Shown: positions 42,801 through 53,364 of the stretch, piece by piece
Layout: every line of letters begins with the position of its first letter
Position numbering within the stretch: position 1 is the stretch's first letter
NCBI GenBank assembly: GCA_019828595.1
Contig: JAHQRK010000015.1
Span: 496,001-560,000 of the forward strand
Length of the DNA: 64,000 bases
Source of the DNA: Aphanomyces cochlioides
Lineage: Eukaryota > Oomycota > Saprolegniomycetes > Saprolegniales > Verrucalvaceae
Direction: 5' to 3'
The notes under the pieces: generated by a model
Told to the model about the DNA's origin: nothing
What the model saw: the letters and a program-made list of their open reading frames with translations, nothing else
Database searches by the model: none
Translations under genes and position numbers: made by a program

Positions 42801-43687
42801 GAGCGCTCCGACGGGTTTCATGGCAGCTGACGATGGGTTGTACAAGCAAGTATCGATCGCAGCCAGGACTTGAGTTTTTGTTGAAGCCGACAGATCCATC
42901 TAGAATTCTTTCAGTCAAGGTGCAACTTTGCAGCGAGCACACAACCTTCGTAATGATGAGAGAATGCAAGCCTTGCATTCCAAGGAGCTCTATCGTCTTT
43001 TGGAGCGGCAGTCGAGTCAGTGAAATGCCAAACAAATGCAACTGGATATCAATCATGCCTTCGAGAGTCCATGTCATGTTCGTCGATTGAATCATCTCGC
43101 TTGCAAATGCAGTCCATGCTGTCATGTTTGTTACCTACGACGACACGTATTTGTCAGTCTAGTCAGACGAAGCAAGTTGTTGTACCGTCAACGAGGCATT
43201 GGCGATCGTGTGAACAATCGAGCCATGGGAAATATCCATGGAGGGAGTACCAAACGCGCCTACTGATGCATTTCCGTATCGAATCGTTAAGTTGGCTGGT
43301 TTCATCGTGACACCAAAGATGCTGTCCGACTTGATCTGCAGCTCCCTGAGTCCTCGACAAATCAAAAATTCGTACCATGAGCTGTGTCATCAGGCGTACA
43401 GATGTATCACTTGGATCTTGTAACTCCATTCGCTGGATCTCCATGCGTGTGGCTTGAATAGCACGGATTGCAATCGGTCGAATGCACAACGCAAGGACAA
43501 CTGCCACAATCCCAACGACTCCAATACTGATGAATGCGGTGCGTTTCCACGTCCAACGCGACGTAGTCTTCTTCCCAAACGCTTTTTCATCATTATATCT
43601 TGCGTGGGATGAAAGAAGTGGCTCATGCGGCGTCGCATCTTCCAGCAACGTGTCGTCTTCCTCCAGGAATGGCCGTTCTTTTGACAT
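39890..43687 (-). CDS. Large multi-exon DUF3712/LEA2-like membrane protein
   Basis: The ATG at 43687 opens an N-terminus with cytosolic acidic and basic parts and one membrane helix (FISIGVVGIVAVVLALCIR). The lumenal or extracellular remainder repeats beta-rich units typical of fungal and oomycete DUF3712 proteins, with many N-x-T/S sequons and the recurring pattern NPS...G.V.L...G..LG. Readable segments include 43365-43190, 43140-42950, 42899-42600, 42392-41965, 41898-41710, 41664-40870, 40790-40560, 40485-40160 and a last exon joined by a 40-nt intron, ending CFTCCEGRDCGKHMKLVCAR at 39890. At least ten introns are needed; several boundaries are unresolved. Function is unknown; lipid transport or surface roles have been suggested for related LEA2/BLTP-like folds, which I cannot test here. 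Confidence 0.6.
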
Positions 43688-43896
43688 TCTCAATGACAAG
43701 TTGGATACACAACGCTCAGATGGGGTAAATAGTGTAAAACTATAAATAGTGTTTCGCATATCAATGACAGTACTTTAATAATGTGATTAATACTATATAG
43801 TATTCGGGATTTGAATGAAATAGTGTGACGCACACTATAATTGTACTCACACTAAATCAATTCTCCTTGGCGACGTCGATACGAAAGAACGACTTT
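43688..43896. other. Spacer with ATAGTGT repeats
   Basis: About 210 bp between the DUF3712-like gene start and the transposon. AATAGTGT occurs at 43727, 43747 and 43829, and the inverse ACACTAT follows, making a short inverted repeat around 43827-43840. No gene. Confidence 0.35.
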
Positions 43897-45836
43897 ACAA
43901 TGGTGGGCAGCATCGAGGGGGCTAATCAGATTTGACATTAAATTTCAAAGTCAGAGTTGGACTGGACAGACATTCAAAAACCTGTCATATCACATCACGT
44001 ATGTGCAATGCATTACTGAAGATGTATTAATTTCGAAAGGTCAATTTAGAGAAAGTGAACCTCGATCTCATCAAAGCTGTCGTCACTTCCACTCGAGGTG
44101 AGCAGACAACCATCATCAAACTCATCACTGCACTCTGATATAGAGCCAATTGAGCCAATTGGATCATCGTCCAATTTGTCGTCAAGCTCCAAGAAAGCAT
44201 GTAGCTCGGACAAGCGAGTCTTGGATGTTCGAATACAACCACATATCGTCTCAGAGGTGAGCATCTTGAAAGCCTCTTTCAGTCGTAACAAAACGTCTTG
44301 AAATGTTGTAGAAGTGGTGTACTGTCTGCCCACTGTGCCTTTTACACTCGCCCACACAAGCTCGATTGGCTGCAGGTCCGAATGATGGGGTGGCGTGAAC
44401 ACAACATCATGGCCACGCAAATTTGCCATACTGACAACGGTTGGTTGTATGTTCTCTGCAATGTATTTCGTCAGTTTGAGCCACAATTCACTTTTTACGT
44501 CTGATGCATTGCAGATCAAACCAAAGCTTTCACAAGCGTAGCGAAGCCGTTCCTTAGACCATTTGTATTTGGGGGTGTCAGGTGGCAATGATTTATGGTA
44601 CTTGGCGTTGTCCATAATGATAATAGCTTTAGATATCCCAAGTTCATCAATTTCGTCCAAAAGTTTGCCAAACCAATCAACAAAGTAATCGTTGTCAAAC
44701 ATGCCATGATAGTCCTTCGTTTCACGTTTGCACTTTTTACCACCTTGAAAGATATCTAGAGCCAGCAAGTTCGAGGTTTTGGGACCATCATCCAATATCC
44801 CAGCAATAAAGCAATATCGCCGTCCTTTGTGTTGAGTCTTCTGGACAACAGCGTCATCATTTGGGTCTATAATTGTATCTTTGTGTCGAGAATAGTGATG
44901 ACGTATAAATGACTCATCCAGGTAGACCACAGGGCGAGGATCGTCCAAAAACAATTCTTGCACCATAGTATAGACATAGGTGTCTCTGGCAACCGCGTTT
45001 TGCTCGGAGAGATGATACGTCATACTTCCATTGATTTCACCACGAACATAACCCAAACGACCAATTTGACGACGAACATTTCGCAGAGCATTGTTGTACG
45101 AACGGCGGTGAGAAACATCGACCTCAAGATGACCATGCTCCTGTAATAATGCTAGAATATCCCTTGCCACCGTTCGCGTTCTAGTGATACGTCTCTGTCT
45201 TACGAAATCCTGGATTATGCTCACTACATCGGGTGTTAGAGAGAAGCGAGTCTTGTGTGTTGACCTATTCGCTGGTGGCTCGACAGCTTGGACGTTCTTC
45301 TCCAGAACGAAAGTACTCCAGACGTCTTGAACAACTTTCTTGCTTCTACCGAGAAGCTTGCATATCTGACCCACGACATCCTGGGCGCCATTGTATCGCA
45401 AAACAGCATGCAACCTCAGGATATCAAGTCGTTCTTCGATAGTGAGGCTCCGTGGCCTCTGCTTTCTCACGTACACTGTGATTTCTTCAAACATCGCTCT
45501 GCTTAATGCCGTCGGTGGTCCCATTGTCAATTGACTGCAATCGTCTGTCAGGGGTTTTGTGTGAAACGACGACAAGAGGACAACCTTCTAAAATTTATAT
45601 TGTTAAAACGACATTATTTATTTATAATGAAGGGTTATTGGATTAAATGGTAAAAAATGACAATCATTTTGTTAAATTTTGCACAATTTCTCAAAGACTA
45701 TTGACTTTCAAAGTGATGTAACGTTATAGGAAGATTCAGCGTAAAGAATTACATATAAATACTCAGAAAAGGATAAAAAGTGCATATTTTTTGTGAAGAT
45801 AGCAGCAAAAGCCCCCTCGATGCCACCCACCATTGT
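43897..45836. mobile_element. IS630-Tc1-mariner element with terminal inverted repeats
   Basis: The left end ACAATGGTGGG... at 43897 and the right end ...CCCACCATTGT at 45836 are inverted repeats of about 27 bp that share GCATCGAGGGGGCT internally, with two mismatches. TA lies at or next to each end, as expected for TA-targeting elements. One long transposase frame is enclosed. The right end lies only 48 bp from the stop of the PPR-like gene. Confidence 0.8.
44046..45524 (-). CDS. IS630-Tc1-mariner transposase, wide DD(82)E type
   Basis: Uninterrupted 492-aa frame from ATG 45524 (the upstream in-frame codon at 45575 is TTG). An N-terminal helix-turn-helix region (TIEERLDILRLHAVL, QICKLLGRSKKVVQDVW) precedes a DDE domain with VVYLDESF, IIIMDNAKYH and HHSDLQPIELVWASVKG. 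I count 82 residues between the second Asp and the Glu, far more than the 34-41 of classic Tc1/mariner; a DD82E group (Sailor) has, as I recall, been described. The insert contains a KWSKERLR helix. The C-terminus is an acidic Asp/Ser tail. All catalytic residues are present and the ends are paired, so the element may be active. Confidence 0.85.
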   Translation of the reverse strand: MGPPTALSRAMFEEITVYVRKQRPRSLTIEERLDILRLHAVLRYNGAQDVVGQICKLLGRSKKVVQDVWSTFVLEKNVQAVEPPANRSTHKTRFSLTPDVVSIIQDFVRQRRITRTRTVARDILALLQEHGHLEVDVSHRRSYNNALRNVRRQIGRLGYVRGEINGSMTYHLSEQNAVARDTYVYTMVQELFLDDPRPVVYLDESFIRHHYSRHKDTIIDPNDDAVVQKTQHKGRRYCFIAGILDDGPKTSNLLALDIFQGGKKCKRETKDYHGMFDNDYFVDWFGKLLDEIDELGISKAIIIMDNAKYHKSLPPDTPKYKWSKERLRYACESFGLICNASDVKSELWLKLTKYIAENIQPTVVSMANLRGHDVVFTPPHHSDLQPIELVWASVKGTVGRQYTTSTTFQDVLLRLKEAFKMLTSETICGCIRTSKTRLSELHAFLELDDKLDDDPIGSIGSISECSDEFDDGCLLTSSGSDDSFDEIEVHFL

Positions 45837-45883
45837 TAGATGACAGCGCCATGACGATCTGCGGAGAAAAGTCTATTCGAGCT

Positions 45884-48254
45884 CTATAAATCATCTTTGG
45901 CAGCAGAGAGTTCATCTAGCCGACAGAGGAATGCATTTCCGACCACGACGCCTCTTGTTTCCGCCACGGCGGCGCATTTCCAAGCAAGGTTTAAATTGTT
46001 TGTGTTCATACAAGCTGAAATTGCAGCCTACGTATGCAGCTCAAGAGTCAGCAGCGACGATCGCTAGCGAATTACCTGGTAGACGATCGAGTTGTCCTCC
46101 ACGAGATGCAGCTTGGTGAACATGAAAAAGAGATCGATAAACGCTTTGGCATCGTGCTTGTTTCTCGAATGTTCAGTAAAGCAAACCTGCAGATTGAATA
46201 GAGTCAGGCATGGAATGCTAGCTCGGCAAGAACGTACCGTGAAGACGTACGGAGCGACGGGAATAGACTTGGCGGCGGCATATCGAAGCATGTTGTAGCC
46301 AGCGACCATGTTGTGTGAATGCAATGCATGGAGAATCATGTCGCGTAGCGTTTTACTTGGGATCACCATGTCGAGACCAGCCAGAACTTCGAAGGCGGCA
46401 GTCGATGAAGCCTTGTCCTTGCCGAGAAAGTAATCGATTAAACTTTTCTGCTTGGCAGGTGAATTAGCGGCAGCTAAGAGCCCTATAGCAAGTAGTTGGT
46501 CAGATCAATTCCTCTCGCAACCGACGGACCTTGCATCAACGTGGCAATTGGTAAAGGCCATGTCGTGGCACTTTGTCCTCCATGCCTCGTGTAGATATCA
46601 ATCGCAACGTCAGTGTGGTCGGCAAGTAGTGCGACAGTCATTGCAGCCACGGCAGTGTCGATGTCGTCCCCGGAAGCTTTGGAAAGGTACGCCACAAGAG
46701 CTGGCGTCACAAGCTCAACCGTGCGTGGCGCAAACTTAAAGAAGCTCGTCCACGAGTCAGACGATACCAAGTCCAATGGAGTGGCCCATTGAAGAAGCTC
46801 AAGCGCCTCAGGGAAAGCTTGGTGAGCGCACAAAGATTGGGCTAGTTTGGTCACGACAGGGGATGAAAGATGAGTAGTTGGAAGTGTCGGAAGCAACGTT
46901 GACAACGACAAAGCCACCTACATCTTGTGTAAGCACAGGAAGAAAACCTTCAATCGACCTCTTTCGGAATGCGCTTGCTCGTCCAGAAGTCGACGAGGGC
47001 TTCACTAGCTGGCCCAGGCGGCAACGACGACAGCGTGGTCATGACCCAAACCAGAATTGAGTCCGCTTCGGGATTGATTGACGTCCACGTCGGAGCCAAT
47101 GCATGGAGCTCCAGGGCTCGAGCAGCCAAACCATTCTGGAGACAAAGCTTGAGTGCTTTGCGCATCACAGCCGCAAAGGAAGTTTCTTCAGCATCAAGTG
47201 TAGCCTGACGCAAAGCTTGCACGATCAAATCCGTCGCCGCTTCAACAGTGGCAGCCATCGACTCGGTTGGATCGCGATGGGCGAGTTGCAGGAGTTTCTG
47301 TCGATCGCAAACGCTTAGTTGCCATCCAGATGCCGCAAAACCGTACCACAAAGACAGTTGCGTCAAGACGCAGGCGCATTTTGAGAGCGTATTCTACGAG
47401 GGGCACGACAGATTGTTTGGAGTCGGTAAGATCCTTGGCGAGACGACCGAGCAGGAGAGAAGGCGGTCGCACTGTCGCCTTACGCTGGAAAAGCTCCAAT
47501 ACCGACGGAGCCATAGCCAGGTAGTCCGAAAGGAAGTACCAGCTCATGTCTGCGCCGCGCTTTCGTCGAGTGATGACGGAGCCACCTACAAAGTAAGTCA
47601 AGACGAACAGCTATTAGAGTCAAGAGATAGACCTGTGATTTGATCCGCAAGAAGACAAGCTAAGAGGAGTGATACGTTGTCTGGAAGTCGGATTTGTTGC
47701 TCTTGACACAGCTCATAGAGCCAAATAGCTTCGTCGACAGCACGGGAGCGGACGCAAGTCTTTGCCAACGTAGCTGCAGATGCTTTCGGAATAGGGACGA
47801 TTTCATGCGCCAAGACAGAAACCAGAGCACTGGCAAGACTTGTGTGAAGCGAATTGCTGCAAAGATTGATGCACGCGTCAAAGTCTTCTGTGGAAAGAAG
47901 TCGTTGATGGTTTTGGATAGCATGGCGAAGCAAAGCCGCAACAACAGGCGATGCGTCGTCTTCAGGAAGCGACAAAGCATGGTGCAAGGCGGTGTGAAAG
48001 TCTTGGATGTCGTTTCGGTCGCTCAGTAGAGTTGTCGCCGTCTCAATATCTCTGGGATTCAACGAGTTGAGAATGTCTTGAAGGAGAGGTTGAGTCTGTA
48101 GGGCCGTCCTCAAGATTGGAGTTGCTCTAGGCCGATTGACCCATCGCTCCTTCAATGCGTCGTGTAAATTCTGCTGACTTTGCGTCTGAATCTGTGCATA
48201 CGAGACCTTCCATCGCCACAAAGGCGGCCGCCGCCAACCGCGCTGGAGGAGCAT
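45884..48254 (-). CDS. PPR-like helical repeat protein, probably mitochondrial
   Basis: Seven exons (48254-47633, 47585-47347, 47297-46959, 46917-46530, 46482-46238, 46186-46076, 46027-45884) join in phase to 695 aa; introns are 41-51 nt. The N-terminus MLLQRGWRRPPLWRWK is rich in Arg, Trp and hydrophobics without acids, like a mitochondrial presequence. The body is a string of degenerate helix pairs, for example AVDEAIWLYELCQEQQIRLP, AARALELHALAPT and AAISACMNTNNLNLAWKCAA, with PPR-like spacing. PPR proteins bind organelle RNA, so a role in mitochondrial RNA metabolism is inferred. The exon model accounts for every long minus-strand frame in the region. The stop is 48 bp from the transposon end. 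Confidence 0.7.
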
Positions 48255-48328
48255 TCAAACTTTCCAAAGACACGCAGAGCTACGTATCCGGATACCTGTC
48301 ATCCGGATATGTTTCTGCCAAACATCGA

Positions 48329-48362
48329 GGGGTTTAAGGGTTTAAGGGGTTTAGGGGTTAGG
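48329..48362. repeat. Interstitial telomere-like repeat
   Basis: A run of degenerate units (GGGTTTAAGGGTTTAAGGGG, then TTTAGGGG and TTAGG) resembles the TTTAGGG telomere repeat of oomycetes and plants. It sits between the PPR-like start and the deacetylase 3' end, well inside the sequence, so it is interstitial. A run of nine G follows near 48470. Confidence 0.5.
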
Positions 48363-48552
48363 AACGAGGTGACGAGGTGGTTGAGGAGCGCAAGTCGCGG
48401 GGGAACCCTGAGTCGTTTCGCGTTGAGATGAAGCCATACGATGCTTCCAGCCTTCTCAAGGTTTACTTTCGGGGGGGGCGTAACTAGTGAGAATGAACAG
48501 GAGAGACCAGTAAGAAGTTGCGACGGAAATTGAGCTCGTTATAAGCTGGAGC

Positions 48553-49461
48553 TCACTCATCGTAGACGCCAGGAAGAGAGGTGGCCAATTTGCAATCACC
48601 ATCGGCAAGGCAAGCTTGGAAGCATTGATCCACCGAGACGAATTCATACCCGAGCGGCGTGAAGTATTCCTTGTACTTGGTGATCAATCCTTTGGTGCGA
48701 CGTGCATCGTACGCCCATGTGTGGTGCAAAATGACCGCGGAGCTGCCTTCGGGCAATGCGTTAAACGCACGGATCGAGTTGGCCCACACTGTAGCCAGCG
48801 TGTTGTTGGACTCGTTCCAGTCTTGCGGGTCCGTCGTCCATCTACGAGAAACGCCAGCACCATATCGTTCCTACAGCTCTGAAGCCATGGGACGTACGAC
48901 AGCACAGTGTAGCCAAAGCTATTGACTTCCAACGCTGTCGTTCGGTTCAAGTCGCCATTCGGGGGGCGGAAATACTTCATCAAGCCAGCAGACATGCCGC
49001 AAGTCTTGTAGACGAATTCCTCCGTCTTGAGGATCTCCTGAGCGCGCTTTTCAGCAGGGAGCTCGAGGAAACTCTCGTGCGAGTACGAATCTAGAGTCGA
49101 AAGGTAAATTCAAGTTACGGGAAAGCAGCAGGAGCAGCGTACGGTGATTGATCGAGTGGCCAGCGGCGTGGATGCTCTTGAGCTGCGCGCAAAAGTTTTC
49201 CTCCGTGTCATCCGCGGGGTAGACGAAGAACGACGCGGTCATGTTGTTGGCCTTCAAGTCGGCCAAGATGTCGGCAACAGGGCCGCGGCGCAGCAAGTCG
49301 TCAAACGTCAAGGCGATCCATTTGCGCTTGCCGCACCAGTTGAACGACGACACGCCGTTGTTCGTGACTGGTGGCACGGGGCGACCATCGTAGGCTGCAC
49401 CGCAAGCAACAGCATTGAAGAGGACTGCCGTGATAAATGCTGCGATCGTCGCCATCTTCAT
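48553..49461 (-). CDS. Secreted polysaccharide (chitin) deacetylase, CE4 NodB domain
   Basis: Exons 49461-49143, 49090-48898 and 48841-48553 join in phase to 266 aa across introns of 52 and 56 nt. A signal peptide (MKMATIAAFITAVLFNAVAC) leads into the NodB domain: motif 1 IALTFDD with the catalytic base and metal Asp, motif 2 GHSINHH, whose His-Ser-x-x-His metal ligands are completed across the first intron, motif 3 RPPNGD, motif 4 near DPQDWNES, and motif 5 VILHHTW. The enzyme removes N-acetyl groups from chitin-like polymers; in oomycetes this could modify the cell wall or shield it from host chitinases (inference). The C-terminus has Cys residues (CFQACLADGDCK) that may pair. All expected motifs are present. 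Confidence 0.85.
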
Positions 49462-50453
49462 GGGAGTACTAGCGCGCTAAACGAGAAATGGCTCGACTCT
49501 TTGAGGCCGCCCAAGGTTTTCCTCGAAGCTGATTGTATGTTACCAACGACATGACGTGCGACGGAATTGCATTTGACGTGTGTCTGGTCGTCTTTCCTCC
49601 CACTCCTTCGTCCCGAAGATGCCGCGATAATCCTAGCAGCTACAACTTGTCTCTTTTGAGACACTCAATGGAAAGAGCGCGACGATGAAAGCAGCAGAGC
49701 CATTCATTTCGCAACAGCAGAACCTACCGATCCAATGGCTCTACTTTATAGCAGTCTAGCTGTCAATTTGTCAAGAATACTACTGGGTTGCCTGATTGTG
49801 CGTTGACCTCAGGTGGCAGTGATGATTGCAGCCGTGGTGTCTTCGTAGAGGCACGACAAACAGATTTATTCTTGAGCCGTGCAGAGCCATCCACGAATGA
49901 ACAAGATGAGCCACTAATGACTCGGTTGTACCATTAGGTACCATTAGGTACTACTGTATACTTATGGTGTACTGTCCATCCAATCCGGTGCAAACCACTG
50001 GCAGCGTGGGACTCTGACTGCATCTCTCTTGATTGCGGGATCTGTGGCGTCATCAGACGCAGGCTCGCTGGACAGGCAACAACGGTGAGGGTTGAAACAT
50101 GACTTCAATGTCATCTTTGTCTCACTTGGTCAGTCACTGTCTCTCACTCATTGACAAGCTCGAAGGCGGACCGATTGTCCCTAAACGTTATATCACGCTT
50201 GCCTTCCATGACATCGATAGAAAGCTGCAAAGGCTACATTAGCAACAAGAGTTCCAATGGATGTTAGAAGCTCCATCGAGTTTGGGTAAGGAGGTCGTGC
50301 GTTCGTTCTACTGAAGCCTTGTCGATTGTGAGCAAGATGCGAAGAAGGACTGAGCATGTTCACGCCGTGCCGTAGCTTGGCTAAAAGGCAGAAGAAGATC
50401 TTTCAAGATGGATGGCCTTAGTTTATTTATAGCAACCAGAGAACCAGAGCGGC
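49462..50453. other. Divergent intergenic region
   Basis: About 990 bp between the divergent deacetylase and EF-hand genes. I see no gene. A small direct repeat GTACCATTAG occurs around 49926-49945. Promoters for both genes should lie here. Confidence 0.4.
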
Positions 50454-51696
50454 ATGGGCGCCGTGACGAGCCGGTGGATGCACACAATGCCAGAGTACCC
50501 CGTGGGCGACGAGATGAACGAGCTCTTCTCTTCCTTGGGGTTCTCCGTGCGTGATTTGAATCAAATCTACCATCTCTTCAACGCTGTCAACACAGGTTTG
50601 TCGCTCTGGGGCGTCCTCTCTTGATGCGTTTCAATAGAAGGCACGGGGGCGATCAACGTCCACGAGTTCCTTGCTTACTTTGGCACGCTCCTCCGTCATC
50701 ACTCTTCTCAATAGTCGTCGTTCTAGAGCTCAACAAGACGGAATTCACCAAGAAAACATTCAAAGTGAGCCCGATTTCCTGCGTAGCCTCGCTGATTCTC
50801 TTGGATTTGTAGCTCATGGACAAGGACGACAGTGGCAAAGTCGTACGTGCTTTGAATTTCTCGGGCTCGCTAATGTTATCCCCAGGACTTTGAGGAGTTT
50901 GTCCTGTCGCTGTGGAACTTTTGTAGCCTTGATCCTGCTGCCTTGAGCTGTCATTGACGCGTTGTCGTAGGCTCGTTCACGCGAGAAAGCCTCGTGCGCT
51001 ATGCCTTTAGCTTGTACGATTCAGATGGCAGCGGCGACATCGGTACCGCCGCCTTTTCGCGCTGCATGGAGCCAAGACTGTGGTTGTTGCGGTAGATGTC
51101 GACGAGGCGGAGCATTTTGTCCATGAAATGTGGGGCGACAATTGGCATTCCAACAAAAACGCCGAGTCAATCATGGCCAAACTCCGCGCGATCGCCAAAG
51201 CCAACGACGGTATGCTCGCTGGCACTTCGAAAGGTGTCAACGGTGGAGATGGCAGGATACATTCCGATCGAGAACTTTGTCGTGTTTGCCCACGACCATC
51301 CATTGCTCATGTTTCCAGCGTTTCAGGTCTTAAACCTCAGCGACCACGTGAGGCTGATGATTGAGTTGGTGTAGATCCAACACGACATGGTGGAGAAGAT
51401 CCTCGGCGAGCACTTTTGGACAAAGATCGCCGACCAGCGCGAGAAGAAGCAGCGCACGGACAAGAAATTCAAGACAATTGAAGACATCTTGCGCTCGTTT
51501 AATCACAACCACGCTGTCTTGCGACGTACGCGCCGCCATGCTGCTGCTTTGACGTGGACTCATGCTTGAGATAGAGGTCAAGCAAGTCGTGTCGGAAGCG
51601 CAGAGCAGTCGCAGGATGTCCTTCGCGGAATCCTTCCGTGGCAAATTGAACAGACCCAAGAACGACAAGAAGAGATACAAGACCCATCCTAGCTGA
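50454..51696 (+). CDS. EF-hand calcium-binding protein, probably N-myristoylated
   Basis: Starts MGAVTSRWMHTMPEYP at ATG 50454; Gly2 followed by a small residue and Ser6 fits a myristoylation site, as in calcineurin B and related sensors. About nine exons with 40-55-nt introns are needed; most joins were confirmed by phase, the one near 50690 less surely. Two canonical EF loops are seen, DKDDSGKVDFEE and DSDGSGDIDVDE, with all ligand positions filled. An earlier degenerate EF-like segment (NAVNTEGTGAINVHEF) precedes them. After the EF region come an acidic helical part, IPIENFVVFAHDHPLLMFPA and a Lys/Arg-rich C-terminus (RGKLNRPKNDKKRYKTHPS) ending at TGA 51694. It is a calcium sensor that probably sits on membranes; the target is unknown. 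Confidence 0.75.
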
Positions 51697-51793
51697 ACGT
51701 CCTACGTGTCCATTGCAAAGACAGCGTCGGCCACGGCTTGCATATCTCCCAGGCACGACTTCCAAGCACGAGAGCTTGCCACGTCATCACGAC

Positions 51794-52923
51794 CCTAATA
51801 TTTATGAGTTGACATGATTGAAAGGATTGCGTCGGACCAAACTCTCAGCGAGGAGATGCATTCGATCATGGCGGAGGAGGATCCAGTGCTTGTCGTCGCA
51901 TTGTATCCTTGCTATATAAGGCTCTGGCGGTGGAAACAAGCTACGAGAAGGTCAGAGAGGGTCTTCCAAGTCCGTCGTTCAACCTATCGATGGCGTTGAT
52001 GATTGCGTCCATGGCGGCGGCATTCCATGGACTCTTTCGTGATTCTCTGTGGACTTGCCATTGCAGCTGGCGAGGATTACCGTCACGTACTGACAATATT
52101 ATGGGAAAGTTGAGGGATGACAACACACCATGTCGTGGGTGGATTGAATTGTGCTGCTGTTTCTTGTGCCAGAGGGCATGAAGTCGTCGCTTCCACCGGG
52201 AGGACGCAGCGACGACGGGCTTTGTTTCCTGGCCAGGGCTAGGTGCTCCATCGACAATGGCTGCATTGCAACGAATGTACAGGCTTTTCTGGATGGTTTT
52301 CAGCATGAAAACTCAAGGAATTAAGGAAAGCAGACCATGGAGACGCCAATGCCACTGGTGATGATGCTCCCGACAGCATTATAAAAGACCTCCCGAGCGA
52401 GGTGATGAAAGCGCTTGGTGTATGCCTGGGAGGTGATTCGTGAGCATTAGCTATGACTTCAGACGTACGTACTGCTCTCGTTTCTAGAGCAATATCCTCC
52501 AGAGAGTCCAAGGCTGCACCCAAGTGATGGGCAATGTGGCTAGTGAGCACATGGATCAAACTTGCATGTTCAAGGTACTGATACGTACCGTGTAGTCGGT
52601 AGACTCAAGAGGGGGCTTGTAAAGAGGACGAGGAGCCATTGCTTGTTCGGTACAGGCTCAAAGAGCATCCGCTCTCGTCTTGTTTCGTAGAGCTGAAGGC
52701 CTGCATTCGTGTTCGATTGAACGACCGACGAAGCTACAACAGTTGCTGTGAATATATCACCCTCTTCGTTGGACGTCTTACCGGCATAATTGTAGATGGC
52801 AAACATAAGCGCGGCCAAGTTGATGTGTGTTTTCGAAGGATGCCGCGCCGCAAAGTCGCTCGATAGCGCTGCTGCAAAGACCAACCCACCCGAGCGCATG
52901 TCCGCAACGACGAACCCATTCAT
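51794..52923 (-). CDS. Multi-exon protein of unknown function
   Basis: Starts MNGFVVADMRSGGLVFAAAL at ATG 52923. The first exons encode a hydrophobic alpha/beta segment (LAALMFAIYNYA, then GLQLYETRRERMLFEPV and KQWLLVLF) with the look of a longin or roadblock-type domain; this is only an impression. A 48-nt in-frame intron with a GTAAG donor interrupts it at about 52785-52738. Later exons (AHHLGAALDSLEDIALETRA, then YTKRFHHLAREVFYNAVGS, then SLYIRCNAAIVDGAP) follow short introns, and the last ends GSSSAMIECISSLRVWSD and stops at 51794. A long stretch of clean splice signals supports a real gene. Its 3' end is 97 bp from the EF-hand gene stop, tail to tail. Confidence 0.45.
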
Positions 52924-53364
52924 GAAACTGTTCGTACGACAGTTTCATATTTGTAGCGGTTTCTTTCACACCATGTAAGATAACAAAAACAAAAATTCTA
53001 AACACAAAATACCATATATTTAATATGTACGCTACGTCTATCCATAATATATTAATATTTGTTAATTATTATGCATATTTTATTTTATATTTTTATTCTA
53101 CATTGTGATTTTCTAACTACGCTATGCATACAAATGATATCATGACACAATATTGAGATTTTATCTTGGGTTTAGTATTTAACACCAAAATGTGGTCGTC
53201 GTGTTGTCGTCGTGCGTTCGATTGTCAGCTGGAATAGATTCAGTAATGACTTGAGTTGAGTATGGAAAATCTCGCCTTGAGTCAACTTTTGCCTTTCCTC
53301 CAAGACTGGCACGACATGCAGACAGAAAAGGCGACTGGCCAGTGGTCCGACGGTACTTGAGAGA
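52924..53364. other. AT-rich divergent spacer
   Basis: About 440 bp, very AT-rich at 52975-53165, between divergent starts. No gene seen; it probably contains both promoters. Confidence 0.45.

Noticed and set aside
43897..45836. LTR retrotransposon or virus-derived insertion
   Set aside because: The only coding region is a DDE transposase and the ends are short inverted repeats; there is no reverse transcriptase, integrase of retroviral type, or long direct repeat.
48329..48362. True chromosome end or telomere
   Set aside because: The tract is short and degenerate, and ordinary genes continue on both sides.
52009..52181. Plus-strand frame 51909-52181
   Set aside because: It is antisense to a set of exons with consistent splice sites on the minus strand, and lacks any recognisable feature.
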